From contig CAOLHI010001817.1 in assembly GCA_948474755.1 (NCBI GenBank), forward strand, positions 186,001-250,000: 64,000 nucleotides of DNA, read 5' to 3'. The stretch comes from Ctenosaura bakeri. Taxonomy: Eukaryota; Chordata; Lepidosauria; Squamata; Iguanidae. Position 1 is the first letter of the stretch, and each line of letters opens with the position of its first letter. The notes under the pieces are model-generated. The model made no database searches. It saw nothing but the letters and a program-made list of their open reading frames with translations, and was not told the DNA's origin. This document shows positions 33,890 to 45,774 of this stretch, piece by piece. The translations under genes and the position numbers were made by a program.

Positions 33890-36800
33890 AACTATGTCAC
33901 CAGAATTAAAGAAAATATTTCATTATTTGAATAGATTCAACCAAGATATCACTTGCTTGCAAGAAAGAATGTTAGAAAGAAAGACATTAAGCATTTGTGC
34001 TATCTTAAGTTGGGCAAACAATTTGTTTTTCTGGAAGATAGGAAGGAGAATGGAGTTGTCATTTATGTAAACATACATTCGGATCCAGAGAAAATATGTA
34101 GATGAGTATGGTAGGTATAGAGGGGTTAAGATTGATGTGCAAGGGACTAAAATGTTGGTTGTAGGGATTTTTGCTCCTATAGTGAATTATGAAAAATCAG
34201 TGGATATGTTACTGAGTTAGCCTCATGAAAATAGGTTGCTGATGGGAAAGTGGAATGGTGTAATATATCCTTTAATGGACTGGTCCTCTGAGAAAGACAT
34301 TAGGATGTCACAGGGTAAACTTCCAAAGCCTTTTTTTAAAAATTAATTGATAATTTGGAGTTAGTTACTGGGACACAAATACTAAAAATTATACTTTTTT
34401 CTCTGAAAGACATAAATCCTATTTGAGAATTGATATGTTTTTGATCTCTAAGATTTTGGCTAGAGGAATCACTAAAATCAAGATATCACCAAATAATTTT
34501 TCTGACCATATTCCAGTGACTCATGTATTAAAGGGGAAAAGTGAAGTTATGAAATGGAGGCTGAATGAAAGTCTCCTCCAAGATGAAAAGGTGGTAGAAA
34601 GATGCAAAAAAGAAATTAAAAAATATTGATAACAACTTGGAGAAGGGTACTCTTATTAGAATAGTATGGGATAGAGGTAAGGCATTTATGAGAGGATATT
34701 TTATACAACAGAATATGATATTTTTTTAAAAAAAGAGACAAGAAAAAAATGGTATTAATCATAGGACATACAAAGAAAGGAAGAGGAACTAAAGAAATTT
34801 CCCTCAAAAATGAGGTTATCAGTCAAATTAAGTTCTACAGAGACAAGTATCAATGTTAACTGCAAGTGAGATTTAAAAAAAGATGTGTTATATGAAGCAA
34901 AAGAACTTTTAATTTGCAAATAAGCCAAGTAGATGGCTGGCATTTAAACTGAGAAAGAAAGAGAGGAGAAACTGGATTTTAAAGATAGATTCCTAGAGAA
35001 TAGAGGCAATTCTTGAAAAAAGTAAATATTCAAATGCATTTTATAGTTATTTTCTACATTATTTAAGAAGCAAAAAAAATTCATTGGTAAAGTTAGAGGA
35101 ATACCCAGATAAACAAATTTTACCAGGAATTTCAGATTCAAAGAAACAAATGTTGAATGTTCTGATAATAGACAGCTGAAGCAATCGAGAAGATTAAGAC
35201 TGGAGCCTAATGGCCTATCTGCTGTTTATTATAAATGCTTTGAGGAAGAGTTTTTACTACTACTGAAGAGAACTTTGAATTTCATTCTACAAAATGGAAG
35301 GATTCCAGAAACATGGAAAGAAACTACCATAGTTTTAATTCTGAAAGAGAGTCAGGATTTGACAATGACAAAGAATCATAGACCTATCTCACCACTGAAT
35401 AATGACTATAAGATTTTTACAATAATTTTGGCAGAAAAAATGAAGTGGCTCCTTCAAATTTTTATTAATCAGGATCAATGTGTTTTTTAAAAAACCAAAA
35501 ACACAGTTATGAGATAATACTAGATGTATTTTGGATATTCTTGAATACTAAGAAAGACATAATGAAAAATAGGTGGCATTTATACTTTTGGGTGGTGAAT
35601 AAGCATTTGACAATTTGAACTGAATATTTTTATTCGGTGTTTAGAAAATAAATGAGTTTTGGTGATAATTTTATCACTTGCATTAAAGTGATTTATGATA
35701 CAAAGAAGGCAAAAAATCCTGGTTAACAGTGAGTTAATGAAGGCATGTCATATAAAAACGATATAACACAAGAATGACCATTTTCAAATGCCAGCCATCT
35801 TGTTCATCTTAGCCCTTGAGGTTTCAAATAGATCAATAAAACAAGATGAGAGAATTAAATGGTTTTAAAAGAGAGAGTGTGTGTGAGAGAGAAACATTTC
35901 AGTTGAGGGCATTTGAAGATGATATTGTGATTGTGTTGGAAGATCCTTTGGAAAGTTCTGATGCCCTAATGGAGAGATTAAAAGAATTTGGAGGACTGAC
36001 TAAGTTCAAGATTAATAAACAAAGATGATGACGTTAACACAAAATAGGAGAAAAGAGGACCAGATACAATGATGGATAAGACAGGTTTCAAAACTGAGAA
36101 AAAAGTGAAATAGTTATTGCAATGAAAAATATGATTTGTATGTTGTTGAATTTATTAAGATATAGAATGATATTAAGAAATATTTACAAAAATGGGAGAA
36201 GCTTAAAGCTGTGATTTTGAGGAGAATTCCAATGATAAAAATGAATGTTTTGTCAAGAATGTTTTTTTTTTTTTGTTTCAGACAATACTGATTTTGATGA
36301 TGTTACATTTAAACAATGGCAGAAGACTTATCAAAATTCATAAGGCAAGGAAAGAAATCAAGAGTTAAATACAAAGTTTTACAGGATACAAAGTTTTTTT
36401 CTGCATGCTCTTTGTTGTGGTTGAAAGGCTGGATTGTGTTGAATAATAGATTATTGAATTTAGAATAGCATGAATTGAGGCTTGGTTGGCATGATTTCTT
36501 ATGGTATGATAAAGGTAAAGTGAATGCAGATTTTAACAATCATTTTGTGATATGTGCCTTGTTAAGAATATGGATTAGATACAAACCAAGGTTAAACCCT
36601 GAGATACTTTTGTGGTTTTCATTGCAAGAACCCTTCTATAGGAAGGAAACAAGAGCAAAGGAAAAGTGGGTAACTTACCAGGAACTTTTGAAGTTGATCA
36701 AGACCAATATAGAATTAAGTCAAATGAAGAATTACTGGGAGAGAGCTTCAGTTTTCAAATAACTGAAATATTTAAAACAGATACAAAAATCTATGGTTTT

Positions 36801-37430
36801 GAAAAGAATAAATCTCAATGTGAGGTGCACCTATGTGCAGATGATGGACATTTGCTTGGTGAGATGTATAAACTTTTGTTAAAAATCATGTTGGAAGATG
36901 AACAAGTTAAAGATTGTATGATAAAGCAGGCATATTTTGCGATGTAATATACAGATGGAACAATAATAAAAATAGGAGTTAAATTTATGTGATAAGCTTA
37001 AGGAGAATTTTTATATAATGATGCACCATTGGTATTTGATTCCAGAAAAACTGGCCAACATGTACAAAGGGTTTCTAATTTATGTTGGAAATATGAGAAT
37101 CAAGTTGACACATTTTATTATCTTATGGTAGACTTGTGAAAAGGAAAAAAAATCTGGAATCAGAGGCATAGAATGGTGCAAAAAATCTTGACTTAGTTGA
37201 CTGGTAGAGGGACTGGTAGAAGCCAATTTAGAGAAGAAGAATGGTAAGATATTGCAACACATGATCACTGAAATAAGATTACTGTATGCATAGAAATGGA
37301 AGAACACAGCAATTCCAATAAAGGAGGACTGGATAATTAAACTAATGGAGCTAGCTGAAATGGATAAACTATCAACGTTTATGGAAGAAAAATGACTGGG
37401 TACTTTTTGAAAGACTGGGAACCTTTGGTT
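33890..37430 (+). pseudogene. L1 ORF2 remnant (endonuclease, RT, C-terminal)
   Basis: The endonuclease start is visible as FHYLNRFNQDITCLQERM and ENGVVIYVNIHSDPE. RT words appear at 35275-35490 (NGRIPETWKETTIVLILKES, then NHRPISPLNNDYKIF), where the family norm is NYRPISLLN.D.K. The palm box appears at about 35915-35930 as FEDDIVIVLEDPLES; the usual form is FADD, so the catalytic aspartates survive but A has become E. Post-RT words include DTKIYGFEKNKSQ (about 36780) and MELAEMDKLSTF (about 37350). Frames change repeatedly and stops are frequent, so the gene is dead. Confidence 0.88.
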
Positions 37431-37664
37431 TTTTGTTTTTTTTTCAAGGAAAAGAGTATAATAATTAAAATATTTGAAACAGTAAGCAGCCAAAGTGTCT
37501 GAATGGCATTTACAAGTGAAGAAGTTGTTGTATATCGTCATACATAATCTACATTAGAAAAGCTGGAAGTCAATCTATATTTTTTTCCTTTATTATTCTT
37601 TATTATCTTTGTTTTTTCTTTATTACCATTTTTCTCTTTTGCTCCCTTTGCTGTTTCCTTTTTC

Positions 37665-37900
37665 TTTGTATTTATTTATTTATATATTGCATTTCCATCT
37701 TACCTTTCTTCCAAATAGGATCCAAGATGGCTTATATGTTCTAAAAGGAAAGAGCTAAAACATTCTATTTACAGAAGTTAAAAGAGATTAAACATATTCC
37801 AAATCTTAAAACATACATTGAAACAGTGAAAACACTTAAAACATATTTAAAATATTTTTTATTGTAAAGTGGACCCTCTGTGCATACAACCTCCAGACCT
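37665..37900 (-). mobile_element. LINE 3' tail (CR1/L2-like), reversed
   Basis: The plus strand begins TTATTTATTTATATATTGCA and continues CCATCTTACCTTTCTTCCAA and GATCCAAGATGGCTTA. The complement has the 'GCCATCTTGGATC...ATAAATAAATAA' layout of many reptile LINE tails. There are no coding words, so the family is uncertain. It lies immediately after the L1 3' UTR. Confidence 0.45.
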
Positions 37901-38174
37901 GCTATTTCAAGTGACCATGGAGCATCATTTCCTATATATCAAATGGTTGGAATGTGAATGCTCACATGCTGAAGCATCCTAACACACATAAGGAGCATTT
38001 AATATTATGGGATACAATCATTCACATTTTTTCCCTATTTGGAATAGAATCTTGGAATTGAACCTCCACATATACTGTCCACTGTATTAGAAAATGTTTA
38101 AGAAAATCTTAAATACAGGGGAAAAAAGTTTGCATGATGTATTTTGTGCATTTTTGTTGTCCAAGAAAAGTATT

Positions 38175-38460
38175 GCTGTTTTGGGGGGAAACGTAAGAAA
38201 GAAACCTGAACTGTATTATACTGAAACCTGAACTGTTGGATTACTAGATGGAGAAGAGTTATGGAAGATTACTATGATGTATGATCATGGCAGCAAGATT
38301 AATGTACGTGCAGAAATGTAAAAGTACCACAATTCCAACGTATTCTGAAATTGATGTATCTAACTGAAATGGACAAACTGTCAACACTGATTAGCGAAAA
38401 ATCATTGAGATCATTTTTGAAAGACTGGGAGCCTTTGATTATTTTCTGGCATAATGGTGA
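38175..38460 (+). pseudogene. Second L1 ORF2 C-terminal fragment
   Basis: Translation gives KYHNSNVF then YLTEMDKLSTLISEKSLRSF and LKDWEPL. These correspond to the end of L1 ORF2, where the copies in this window read ELAEMDKLSTF and ETEKLTFSLKNK. It lies about 750 bp after the corresponding part of the larger L1. It may be a second insertion, or a duplicated or re-joined part of the first. Confidence 0.65.
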
Positions 38461-39230
38461 GAATAACATGTGAAGCCCACAAGCAGGATACGGCTCTTTG
38501 CTTCAGCATGGCTGCTCTTGTACTCTTATGAGGAAGGGAAACAAGATGGGTTGGAGAATATAGTCTTGATCTGTATGACAAAGGGGTGGAAGAAGGAAGA
38601 AGGAAGCTAGTTGCTGCAGAATTGCGGGGGGAAGGCAATAAGGGATGGTTAAACAGAAGGAGCAGGGGGATTTTAATGCAGGAACATGGATAATGGATAA
38701 TTATCCCAGGATACAAAGAAGACTTCCAGGCACCCTGAAAATATTTTTAAGCCAGAGACTCAATACTGGTAGGCCTACTATTGTGAAATGTTGCCTACTT
38801 GCGTGTATGTTTCCACAAAACAATGAAAACAAGAATAGATTGCAAATAATAACAATAGTATTAATAATAATACCATCAACTGAAATAGGTAGCAGTCTGA
38901 CTTCCAGGAATGGCAAAATAATAATAAATTACATATAACAAAACTGAGTTAATAAAATAAATATGTGAAAATGATACATTAAGCAAAAGGAAAAATACAG
39001 AAGACTCTATAAAGTGAATGCAAAGGGATCTATTTTCCCTACAATGTTTCCTAACACACGTGCTCCTCCAGTAGTATAATAGTGTAACGGCAGAAGTTAT
39101 GGACATGTATCAAAATAGAAAGGAGAGAAAACAAAATTCTTTCAAAAGAAAATGCAAAATGTTATATCAAACAAACTTGAGGGGTAAGGAATTCATGATG
39201 TAAAACCTAGAGACAGGGATAAAAAGTGAG
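38461..39230. other. Unannotated DNA
   Basis: AT-rich. 38.9-39.2 kb could belong upstream to the CR1 fragment that follows, but I see no supporting words. Confidence 0.4.
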
Positions 39231-39400
39231 GTGGTCACATTTCCATACTTTACTACATTATTTAGGCTAATGAGAACAAAAAGAGATTTTGAGGAGTTCC
39301 AAGGGGTATCTCTAAACTGGAGGAATGTAGTTGTAAATGAAAATTCAATGAAAATAACTGGAAATAAAGTAATGCATATTAAGGTACAAAATCCAAGTTT
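39231..39400 (+). pseudogene. CR1-type RT fragment
   Basis: The frame contains GVSLNWRNVVVNENSMKITG and NKVMHIKVQNPSF. The comparable segment just after the FADD box in CR1/L2-group RTs is close to DLSKLEEWA.KW.M.FN..KCKVMHIG.KNP.F, and the DNA words also agree (TCTCTAAACTGGAGGAATG). The segment is short and degenerate, so this is a moderate call. It is opposite in strand to the CR1 tail at 39.7-40.3 kb. Confidence 0.45.
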
Positions 39401-39458
39401 CAGGAGAGAGAGAGAGATGGAATCAATTGACCAATGAATCTGGGAGTCAAGAAACAGG

Positions 39459-39460
39459 GA

Positions 39461-39504
<44 letters not shown>
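39459..39504 (+). repeat. (GAAA)n microsatellite
   Basis: About 11 perfect GAAA units. Lys/Glu-rich frames across it are artefacts. Confidence 0.95.
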
Positions 39505-39505
<1 letters not shown>

Positions 39506-39731
39506 CAGAGAAAAGGTGTTGACAGTAAGAAAGAGAAAAGTCCTGCCCACCCTCTATTACAGCCACACCCATCCTCATGGGTGGAACCCAATACAGCAAG
39601 GGGTGAAGATCGTTCTTTGCCTCACTCTCAATCACAAGAACCATTTTTTAAAAGATCTCTTCACATGAAAGAAGGTGAGCTTTTGAAAGCAATCTTGATG
39701 AGAACTCACACCCTGTTGGTACTGATGGCTT

Positions 39732-40312
39732 GATAGAATGATAGAATCTTAGAGTTGGAAGGGGGTTCAAGGGCAATCTAGTCCAACCCCCTGCTGTGCA
39801 TAAATGCACAGCTTCCCATCTAACCCCTATTTCTACTTCCACCTCCACCTCTGTTTAAAGATCTACACTAAAAATCTCCACCTCCATTTAAAAACCACTC
39901 CTCTACTCCCTGAAGTAGTGTATTCCACTGTCAAACAGTTCTTATATTAAATAAGTTCTTCCTAATATGAGGTGAAACATCTTTTCTTCTAATTTGAATC
40001 TATTGGTTTGTGTTCTAGTCTCTAGAGAAGTGGAAAAGAAGTTTGTTCCATGTTTTACATAACATTGCTTCAGATATTTAAAGATGGGCATCATGTCAGC
40101 CCTCAGTTTTTCTTTCCAAACTTAACGTACCTAGAACCCTTTGTTGTTCCTCATGATGCTTGCTTTCTAGACCTTTGATAATGTTGATTCTCCCTTCTCT
40201 GGACTCATCCCAGCTTGTTGATATCCTTGAACTGTGGTGCCCAGAGCTAGACACAGAGTTCCAGATGAGTTCTGACCAAAGCAGAACAGAGTGGCACTAT
40301 TATTTCCCTTGA
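39732..40312 (-). mobile_element. CR1 LINE 3' end
   Basis: The left border GATAGAATGATAGAATCTTA is the complement of the CR1-type terminal repeat. The body read backwards includes TGGGCACCACAGTTCAAGGA and CAGAGAAGGGAGAATCAACA, then sequence equivalent to the LFSLEKRRL to WNRLP part of ORF2. The same protein part is present in the copy at 30.5 kb, although this copy extends further upstream. It is broken by stops and is not expressed. Confidence 0.8.
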
Positions 40313-40335
40313 TCTGGATACTATTCTCCTATTGG

Positions 40336-40828
40336 CCCTCCAGGTATTTTTTTTCCCTACAAATAATCCCAGTTTTTGAGCGGTTCTTTGGATCACTCAC
40401 GGTCATCCCAGCAGACCATTTCTCCATCTGTTGAGTAATCCCCTCAGCCCTCTCCATACTGAGCTCCACCTCTCCGCTGTTTTTTCTGGTCCAAGGATTT
40501 CAGGAATGGGTGCAGTATTACCCCAGCTACAACCCCTTCAATATTCCTCTATCCAGTTTCCTCTCTTTTGCTTCTTAGTAGGCTTTGAGTGAGTGTGTGA
40601 GTGATTGTGTTGGTGCATGAGACTTTCATTCAATAAAATCATTTATTAGACATTTTTGTTTGGTTTTTGGTTTGGCTTGGCCTGACACCATAAAAACTGG
40701 GTAAAAAGACCCCACTAGGTTACCCCGCCTCTTGCATTGCTATTGCTTGTGCTCTGGCTAGTTTCCATTCCCCATCATGTGGAGCACACTGAGGTGTCCC
40801 CCAAGGGACCCCAGAAATCAAGGTAACA
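40336..40828 (+). mobile_element. LTR family A, 5'-truncated (copy 3)
   Basis: It aligns with the 3' half of the 22534-23441 LTR: TCTTTGGATCACTC versus CCTCGGATCGCTC, TCAATAAAATCATTTATT near 40631, GGTTTGGCTTGGCCTGACAC, then TTACCCCGCCTCTTGCATTG, ending CAAGGTAACA at 40828. The U3 part is missing or unrecognisable. It starts almost directly after the CR1 tail, so the truncation may reflect a deletion. Confidence 0.75.
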
Positions 40829-41036
40829 CAGGAAACAAGGTGGAGGGAAAGGGTGCTTGCTTGTAAGTGGTTAATTTTAAGCTAATTTGAACCTACAGTT
40901 TAATACCACACATTATGTAATGAGATTGCTTTTTCTTCTCCACTGAGTGGGAAAAAAAAGGGAGAAACTGCTTAATCTTTTCTAGGTTTTTCTAGGTCTA
41001 GTTTGACCTCTTCCAGCTTTTTTTTTTCACCTCACC

Positions 41037-41100
41037 TTCCCTTCCCTTTCCCTTTCCCTTTCCCTTTCCCTTTCCCTTTCCCCCTTTCCCTTTCCCTTTC

Positions 41101-41159
<59 letters not shown>

Positions 41160-41160
41160 C
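41037..41160 (+). repeat. Compound microsatellite (CCCTTT)n(CTTT)n
   Basis: A hexamer CCCTTT array passes into a CTTT array in one 120-bp pyrimidine run. It produces a low-complexity Phe/Pro/Leu/Ser frame that is not a gene. Confidence 0.95.
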
Positions 41161-41249
41161 CAGTAATAAAAATCAATCAGGGAAGTTTTAGGAAACTAAT
41201 TTCTATCCACAATGGGTGGAAAACAATGCTGTTTGAGAATTATTGATCT

Positions 41250-41440
41250 GGTTCATTTATTTTTATTAATTTCTATACAGCCTGTCAGCACATAAGTGGT
41301 CTTAGGGCAGATTACAGGTTACAGATTACTGCCTGTCAGCACATAAGTGGTTTTAGGGAAGAGTACAGGTTATTTATTTTTTTAAGAAGAAAACAATACT
41401 GTTAAATAAAAATGTATTGCAAAACACTAAAAAAAAAAAA
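41250..41440 (-). mobile_element. LINE-tail-like fragment with local duplication
   Basis: TTCATTTATTTTTATTAATTTCTATACAG-like wording resembles a reversed LINE 3' tail. The 39-bp unit beginning CCTGTCAGCACATAAGTGGT occurs twice, at 41281-41319 and 41332-41371, with about three differences. A 12-13-base A-run follows near 41429. Confidence 0.4.
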
Positions 41441-41715
41441 AACCCTGCAGAATGAACCACAGCTAATTAACAAAAGCTCAAGAAGTTTTGTAGGGTCTGT
41501 GAAAATCGGGCACATGGCTTGGGGTTACTCTTAGCTCTATCGAAATGGAGATGCAGGTGGCTTCAATGTGTTGAAATACCTCTTGTTGTCACTTTTGTTG
41601 ACAGACCAATGATACACTTACAACAAGAGAGATAGTGTTGCAAGTGTTATATATGTGCCTGGGGGGCTGCCTGCAAAAAGCACCGAGAAATGCCAGATAT
41701 AGTAGTTCAAAATGG

Positions 41716-41952
41716 GACAGTCAGCATGATGCAGTGATTTGAAGTGTGGGACTAGAATTCCAAGAGACCAGGGCTCAAATCCCCTCTCAACCATAAAAAA
41801 TTCCACTGAATGACATGGAACAAGTAAAACTCTCTCAGTCCAAGAGGAAGGCACTGGCAAAGCTCCTCTACATGTAACTGTTATGAAGAAAATCCTTTGA
41901 GAAAGTTGGGACAAGTTGGAGTTCACTTGAAGGTCTATAACAACAACAAATA
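41716..41952 (+). mobile_element. Sauria-type SINE (tRNA head), diverged
   Basis: The head CAGTCAGCATGATGCAGTG has a box B-like GGGCTCAAATC at 41771-41781. The body AGGAAGGCACTGGCAAAGCT corresponds to the shared Sauria body, and the 3' end reads TCACTTGAAGGTCTATAACAA followed by CAACAAA. It is more diverged than the SINEs at 10.56 and 25.29 kb but is complete from head to tail. Confidence 0.82.
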
Positions 41953-42495
41953 CAAACTAAGGCAGCTAACCAGGGACTAGTCAGTATGGTAAAATTATGC
42001 ACTTAATTTGCCACAGATAATAGATTTCTGTATATTTCTGCCCCCATTTTAATGTGCTTTTTAAAAAGTTTCAAAGCCATCACTTCCATATTTACCCCCT
42101 ATGGTTTTTGAGGTTCCTGGTGAACCTTCTTCTGGTGTTCTCTCAGATGACACAAAGCAGTTGGCTAGAATGAAGATGGATTTTGAGTGAGTGGAATGTT
42201 CTTAGCAAACAGGTTTCCCTTCTGTCTGTGGCATGATATTGGTATATGAGATAATGACCGTCTACTTTCCCCAAGTCACTTTTGTAACCGGTTTATTTCC
42301 TTTTAAATCTTCCCATTGTTCTGCTCTTCTTTCTAGTTTTCCTTTTGTTTTGATTATGTGTTTTTATCCCTGCTGCTGTATCATCTCAGCTGAGACATTT
42401 TATTATCATTTTTTTATTATTATTGTGCATGCTATTTGTTTTCATTTATCTGCAAATTTCCCAGAAAACTTTGGTTATTAGGCAGTCTAAAGAGG

Positions 42496-42508
42496 AGAGA
42501 AGGAAGGA

Positions 42509-42539
<31 letters not shown>

Positions 42540-42602
42540 GAAGGAAGGAAGGAAGGAAGGAAGGAAGGAAGGAAGGAAGGAAGGAAGGAAGGAAGGAAGG
42601 GG
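42496..42602 (+). repeat. Compound microsatellite (GAAA)n(GGAA)n
   Basis: About 8 GAAA units pass into about 16 GGAA units with no interruption. The lysine/glutamate/glycine/arginine ORFs across it are artefacts. Confidence 0.95.
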
Positions 42603-42653
42603 AGTTGTTTGTATATTTAGTAGCCTAGTGGGAGGGCATAACATATAGGAATA

Positions 42654-43070
42654 TCTATTATATAGAAGTCAAAGTTCGTCTGTTTGCAAGTTTGTCTGTT
42701 TGCCTGTGTCAGACAGATGAAGACCTCATATAATTGGCTGTGTGGGGTGAAAGGATCTCATATGATTGGCTGGCTGTGAAGGTTCTATGGAATCCTAGGG
42801 TTGGCAGTTCAGGAAGAGGCCTTTAGAATTCTCAGCCAGAGAGCTCTGAATAGGTTGGTTGCTATGGAGGTGAGGCCTAGCAGCTCTGAATACAGACTGG
42901 ATTGGGGAATATGCGGAAAAGTTACGCATACTGGACACACAGGATCTAAAATCTGTGTATTTCAACCACATCTAATTCCTAAGGCAAGCTAAGATAATTC
43001 CTAAGGTATTTCTAACAAGTATTACCTAAGAGAAAATAAAATCCCAGGCAAAGCCGGGTAAATACACCAG
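42654..43070 (+). mobile_element. Helitron-like non-autonomous element
   Basis: It starts TCTATTATATAGAAGTCAAA, as many vertebrate Helitrons do (TC then an A/T-rich segment), and the base before it is A. Near the 3' end is a short hairpin, CCCAGGC-AAA-GCCGGG (about 43043-43058), followed about 10 bases on by ACACCAG and then T. Helitrons end CTRR after such a hairpin and insert between A and T; here CTAG would have changed to CCAG. It contains a fragment of an M1 MITE at 42780-42853. There is no Rep/helicase gene. Confidence 0.55.
42780..42853. mobile_element. M1 MITE fragment inside the Helitron-like element
   Basis: TTCTATGGAATCCTAGGGTT, then GGCCTTTAGAATTCTCAGCC and AGAGAGCTCTGAAT, match the middle of the complete M1 copy at 6590-6793 (CTATGGAATCCTGGGATTTG, then TTTAAAATTCTCAATC and AGAGAGCTCTTCAG). 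The terminal inverted repeats of M1 are not present, so only the core was captured or kept. Confidence 0.6.
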
Positions 43071-45774
43071 TGCAATATAAAACACACACACACACACTTT
43101 TCTGGACCTGAAAATTGACACATTTTTATGTGTTACAACTCTTGGAACACAAGACAATGGATCCAGTTATTAGACAATCTGATTGCGGATTAAATCTATA
43201 TCCCCAGCGTTCTTGTTGTGGAACCTGTGGGACGGCATCTGCCAATGTATGTTTTCTCCATGCCATCTAAGACTGAGATGGGGCAGTCCTTGGGCTGGGC
43301 ATACTCTGATGTCTATACCCCAGGCTCTTAAGGGGATCTTTGAAGTGGGAGGTGGGTGTGAAAGCTTCACCTATCCTTCTAAACTGGATTCAGCCATGTC
43401 CCAAAAAACTGCCAAAGGGGGGCAAAGGGGAGCAAAGAAGGGAGCAAAAAAGGGGGGCAAAGAACAACATGGCAACATGAAACATTTACTGATATATGAA
43501 CATATATGTCATAGGCAACCCAAGTGAGAGAGGGTGAGGAAAGATGCCTCTGAGAAGATTGGCTGGCAGGGTGGCCTAACAATGCTTATATGTCCCATCC
43601 ATATAGAACTGGAAAAGAGACATCCATTTTCATGTCCAGCTTTGGAGAACTGGCCAGCCAGCCAGCCAGGAAAAGATAGATGAGGATCAGACACTCTGTA
43701 AAAGTGTCCTAGAAGAAGTGTTATATCACAAAGAGAAGGCAGGTTTTTTTTACCTTTCATATCCTACTCCACCCCACTGTGAGTAAACAAGACGGTAAGT
43801 TCAAGACTAGTGCTTATTTTTTAAGCATTTAGCCTAGTGTCATAATAAGCCTCAGGGAAAACTAACAACAAATGGCATTGCAGGGAAAACTAACAACAAA
43901 TAGCATTATAAAGACACACTGTATACCATATTTGCTGGCATATAATACTCACTTTTTTTCCTGAGAAATACTGTTTGAAAATGTCTTATATTCCAGATCA
44001 TCTTATATGCTGACAAATAGTACTTGCTAATGTATAAATGGGGTGTGTCTTGTATGTTGGTACATCAAATATGCCAGCAAATATGGTACATCACCTAGGT
44101 GGCTTTGGACCCAATCATAAGATGTTCCTACCCTACTCTTTCATTTTGGGCTTATCAACTCCTGCTCAAGGGTCAAAATTGTGTAGGATTTTTATTCTAA
44201 GTTGAAATCAAGGCTGGAGGAGAAAGCATTAGGCAAACTCCCTCCCCTTCAACTTTCGTCCAAATCCCAGCTTCCTCAAGACTTCTTTGGGTTTAAAAAG
44301 ACATGCAAGGGAAAGAATTACAGAACTGTATATAATGTGTAGTTTGAGTTTAAGCACACAAATGCTTAAAAGATAAATGCAGGGGAAATCAACTCAGAGG
44401 ATTTGAAGGCTAGATAAAGTTAACATCTCATTATAAGTCTACAGGGACTGGCATGATTTTTTAAAAGTTTGATTTAATTAAGAAGTGTGTAATAAATAAA
44501 CAGAAGACAGAACTCTTTGAAAATTGAGCTGACGCCAAGAATGTTCAGACTTTGGGGATCTTATCTAAGAATCTGGCAGCCATCCGCCATGCACATGTTG
44601 ACAGCAGACTTGTTTCTAAACTCTGGGGTTTACTTTTCAAAATGTATTTGCTTTAAAAATTGGTGGTCAGAGATATTTAACATCTTTTGAATCTCCTGAC
44701 TGGAGAGAAATCTAAGGGAAAGAAAAATCACTACTTTTTCACAGAGTGGAGATTATTTGGGTGAAAAAAAAAGACCTCAATGTTATTAATTTGAAGTATA
44801 GTAGATATTTCCTACCCTTTCTAGTTCACCAGGGTTTAAGGGGAGTTGTGTCACATCTTTTTAATTTCCTTACAGTTAAATAAGTTTTTACAGAGTAAAT
44901 GTCTACTTTGCTATAATGGAGCTACTACACATCTGATTAACATGTCCTGAAAAATTCTGCCTAGATCGGGGTGGGTGGGGAAGGTGATGGCATACCAAGC
45001 CAGATGTAGTGATGAATTGTAGCAGTAACCCATACTGCCATGGACCCAGGTCTAGTGACACTTGGTATGTTGAATCATGGGAGCATCAAAAACAATATGT
45101 AAGTTCTGCTCCCCCAACAATTCTCCAAACTTAGACGTTCAGATTCTAGAATCCATCATTTGAACCCATATTCTCAAGGATGTTGTGGGGCATCTCCAAC
45201 ATCTCAGCTGAGCTTCCAAAAATATAAAGTGTCTGAAAATTGTAATTAATTAGAATGAAGCAGAACATTTTACTCATGAAGTGTTTCACAAGAGGAAAGA
45301 TGGTGGTGTTTAGGGTTCAATGAAAAGAACTGAAAAATATTTGCATTAGTGTTATGTATATCCACCCTCTTCTTCACATTTGATTCAGAATCCAATTCAG
45401 CAATTCAGATGTTGGACCAGTCAGGACCAGATGGACCTAGATGATTCTTATTTGCATCCTGAATTTGCATTCAGCTTTGAGAATCTGGACTGCCAGTTCT
45501 CCCCATGTTAACATTTCAAAAGCCATTGTTGACTGCTCAGTCTTGGTAATTTATTTCATATTTCTTTTGTCCCAGCACTGTCTTTCAAATCATCAATCAA
45601 CTAAGTCTGTTAAAGTTTAACTAATGATAATGAAATGGCAGCACACTTAAGGAAAGGGTCTTTTCCTCCTTTTAAGCTACCAACCAGATAACCAGTAAGA
45701 TTGAGTGATACAGAATATGTAGTTGGAGATGATAAAATTAGCTTATAAAATTATTTTAAGTAAACCAAATGATG
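43071..45774. other. Unannotated DNA
   Basis: A short (AC)n tract lies near 43081-43098. A 27-bp unit, GGGAAAACTAACAACAAATRG, occurs twice in tandem at about 43855-43904. No gene recognised. Confidence 0.5.

Larger units (their letters stand above)
33430..37660 (+). mobile_element. Near-full-length, heavily broken L1 LINE
   Basis: From 5' to 3' the element shows the C-terminal end of ORF1 (33.48-33.76 kb), the inter-ORF region, the ORF2 endonuclease start (about 33.9 kb), reverse transcriptase (about 35.2-36.0 kb), the post-RT and C-terminal domain (36.5-37.4 kb), and a T-rich 3' UTR to about 37.66 kb. The 5' UTR and most of ORF1 are missing. Many stops and frameshifts show that it is old. 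The tail abuts a reversed LINE 3' end. Confidence 0.88.

Noticed and set aside
42423..42648. Four overlapping Lys/Glu/Arg/Gly or Phe/Leu/Pro/Ser frames at 42.5 kb
   Set aside because: Caused by the (GAAA)n(GGAA)n array.
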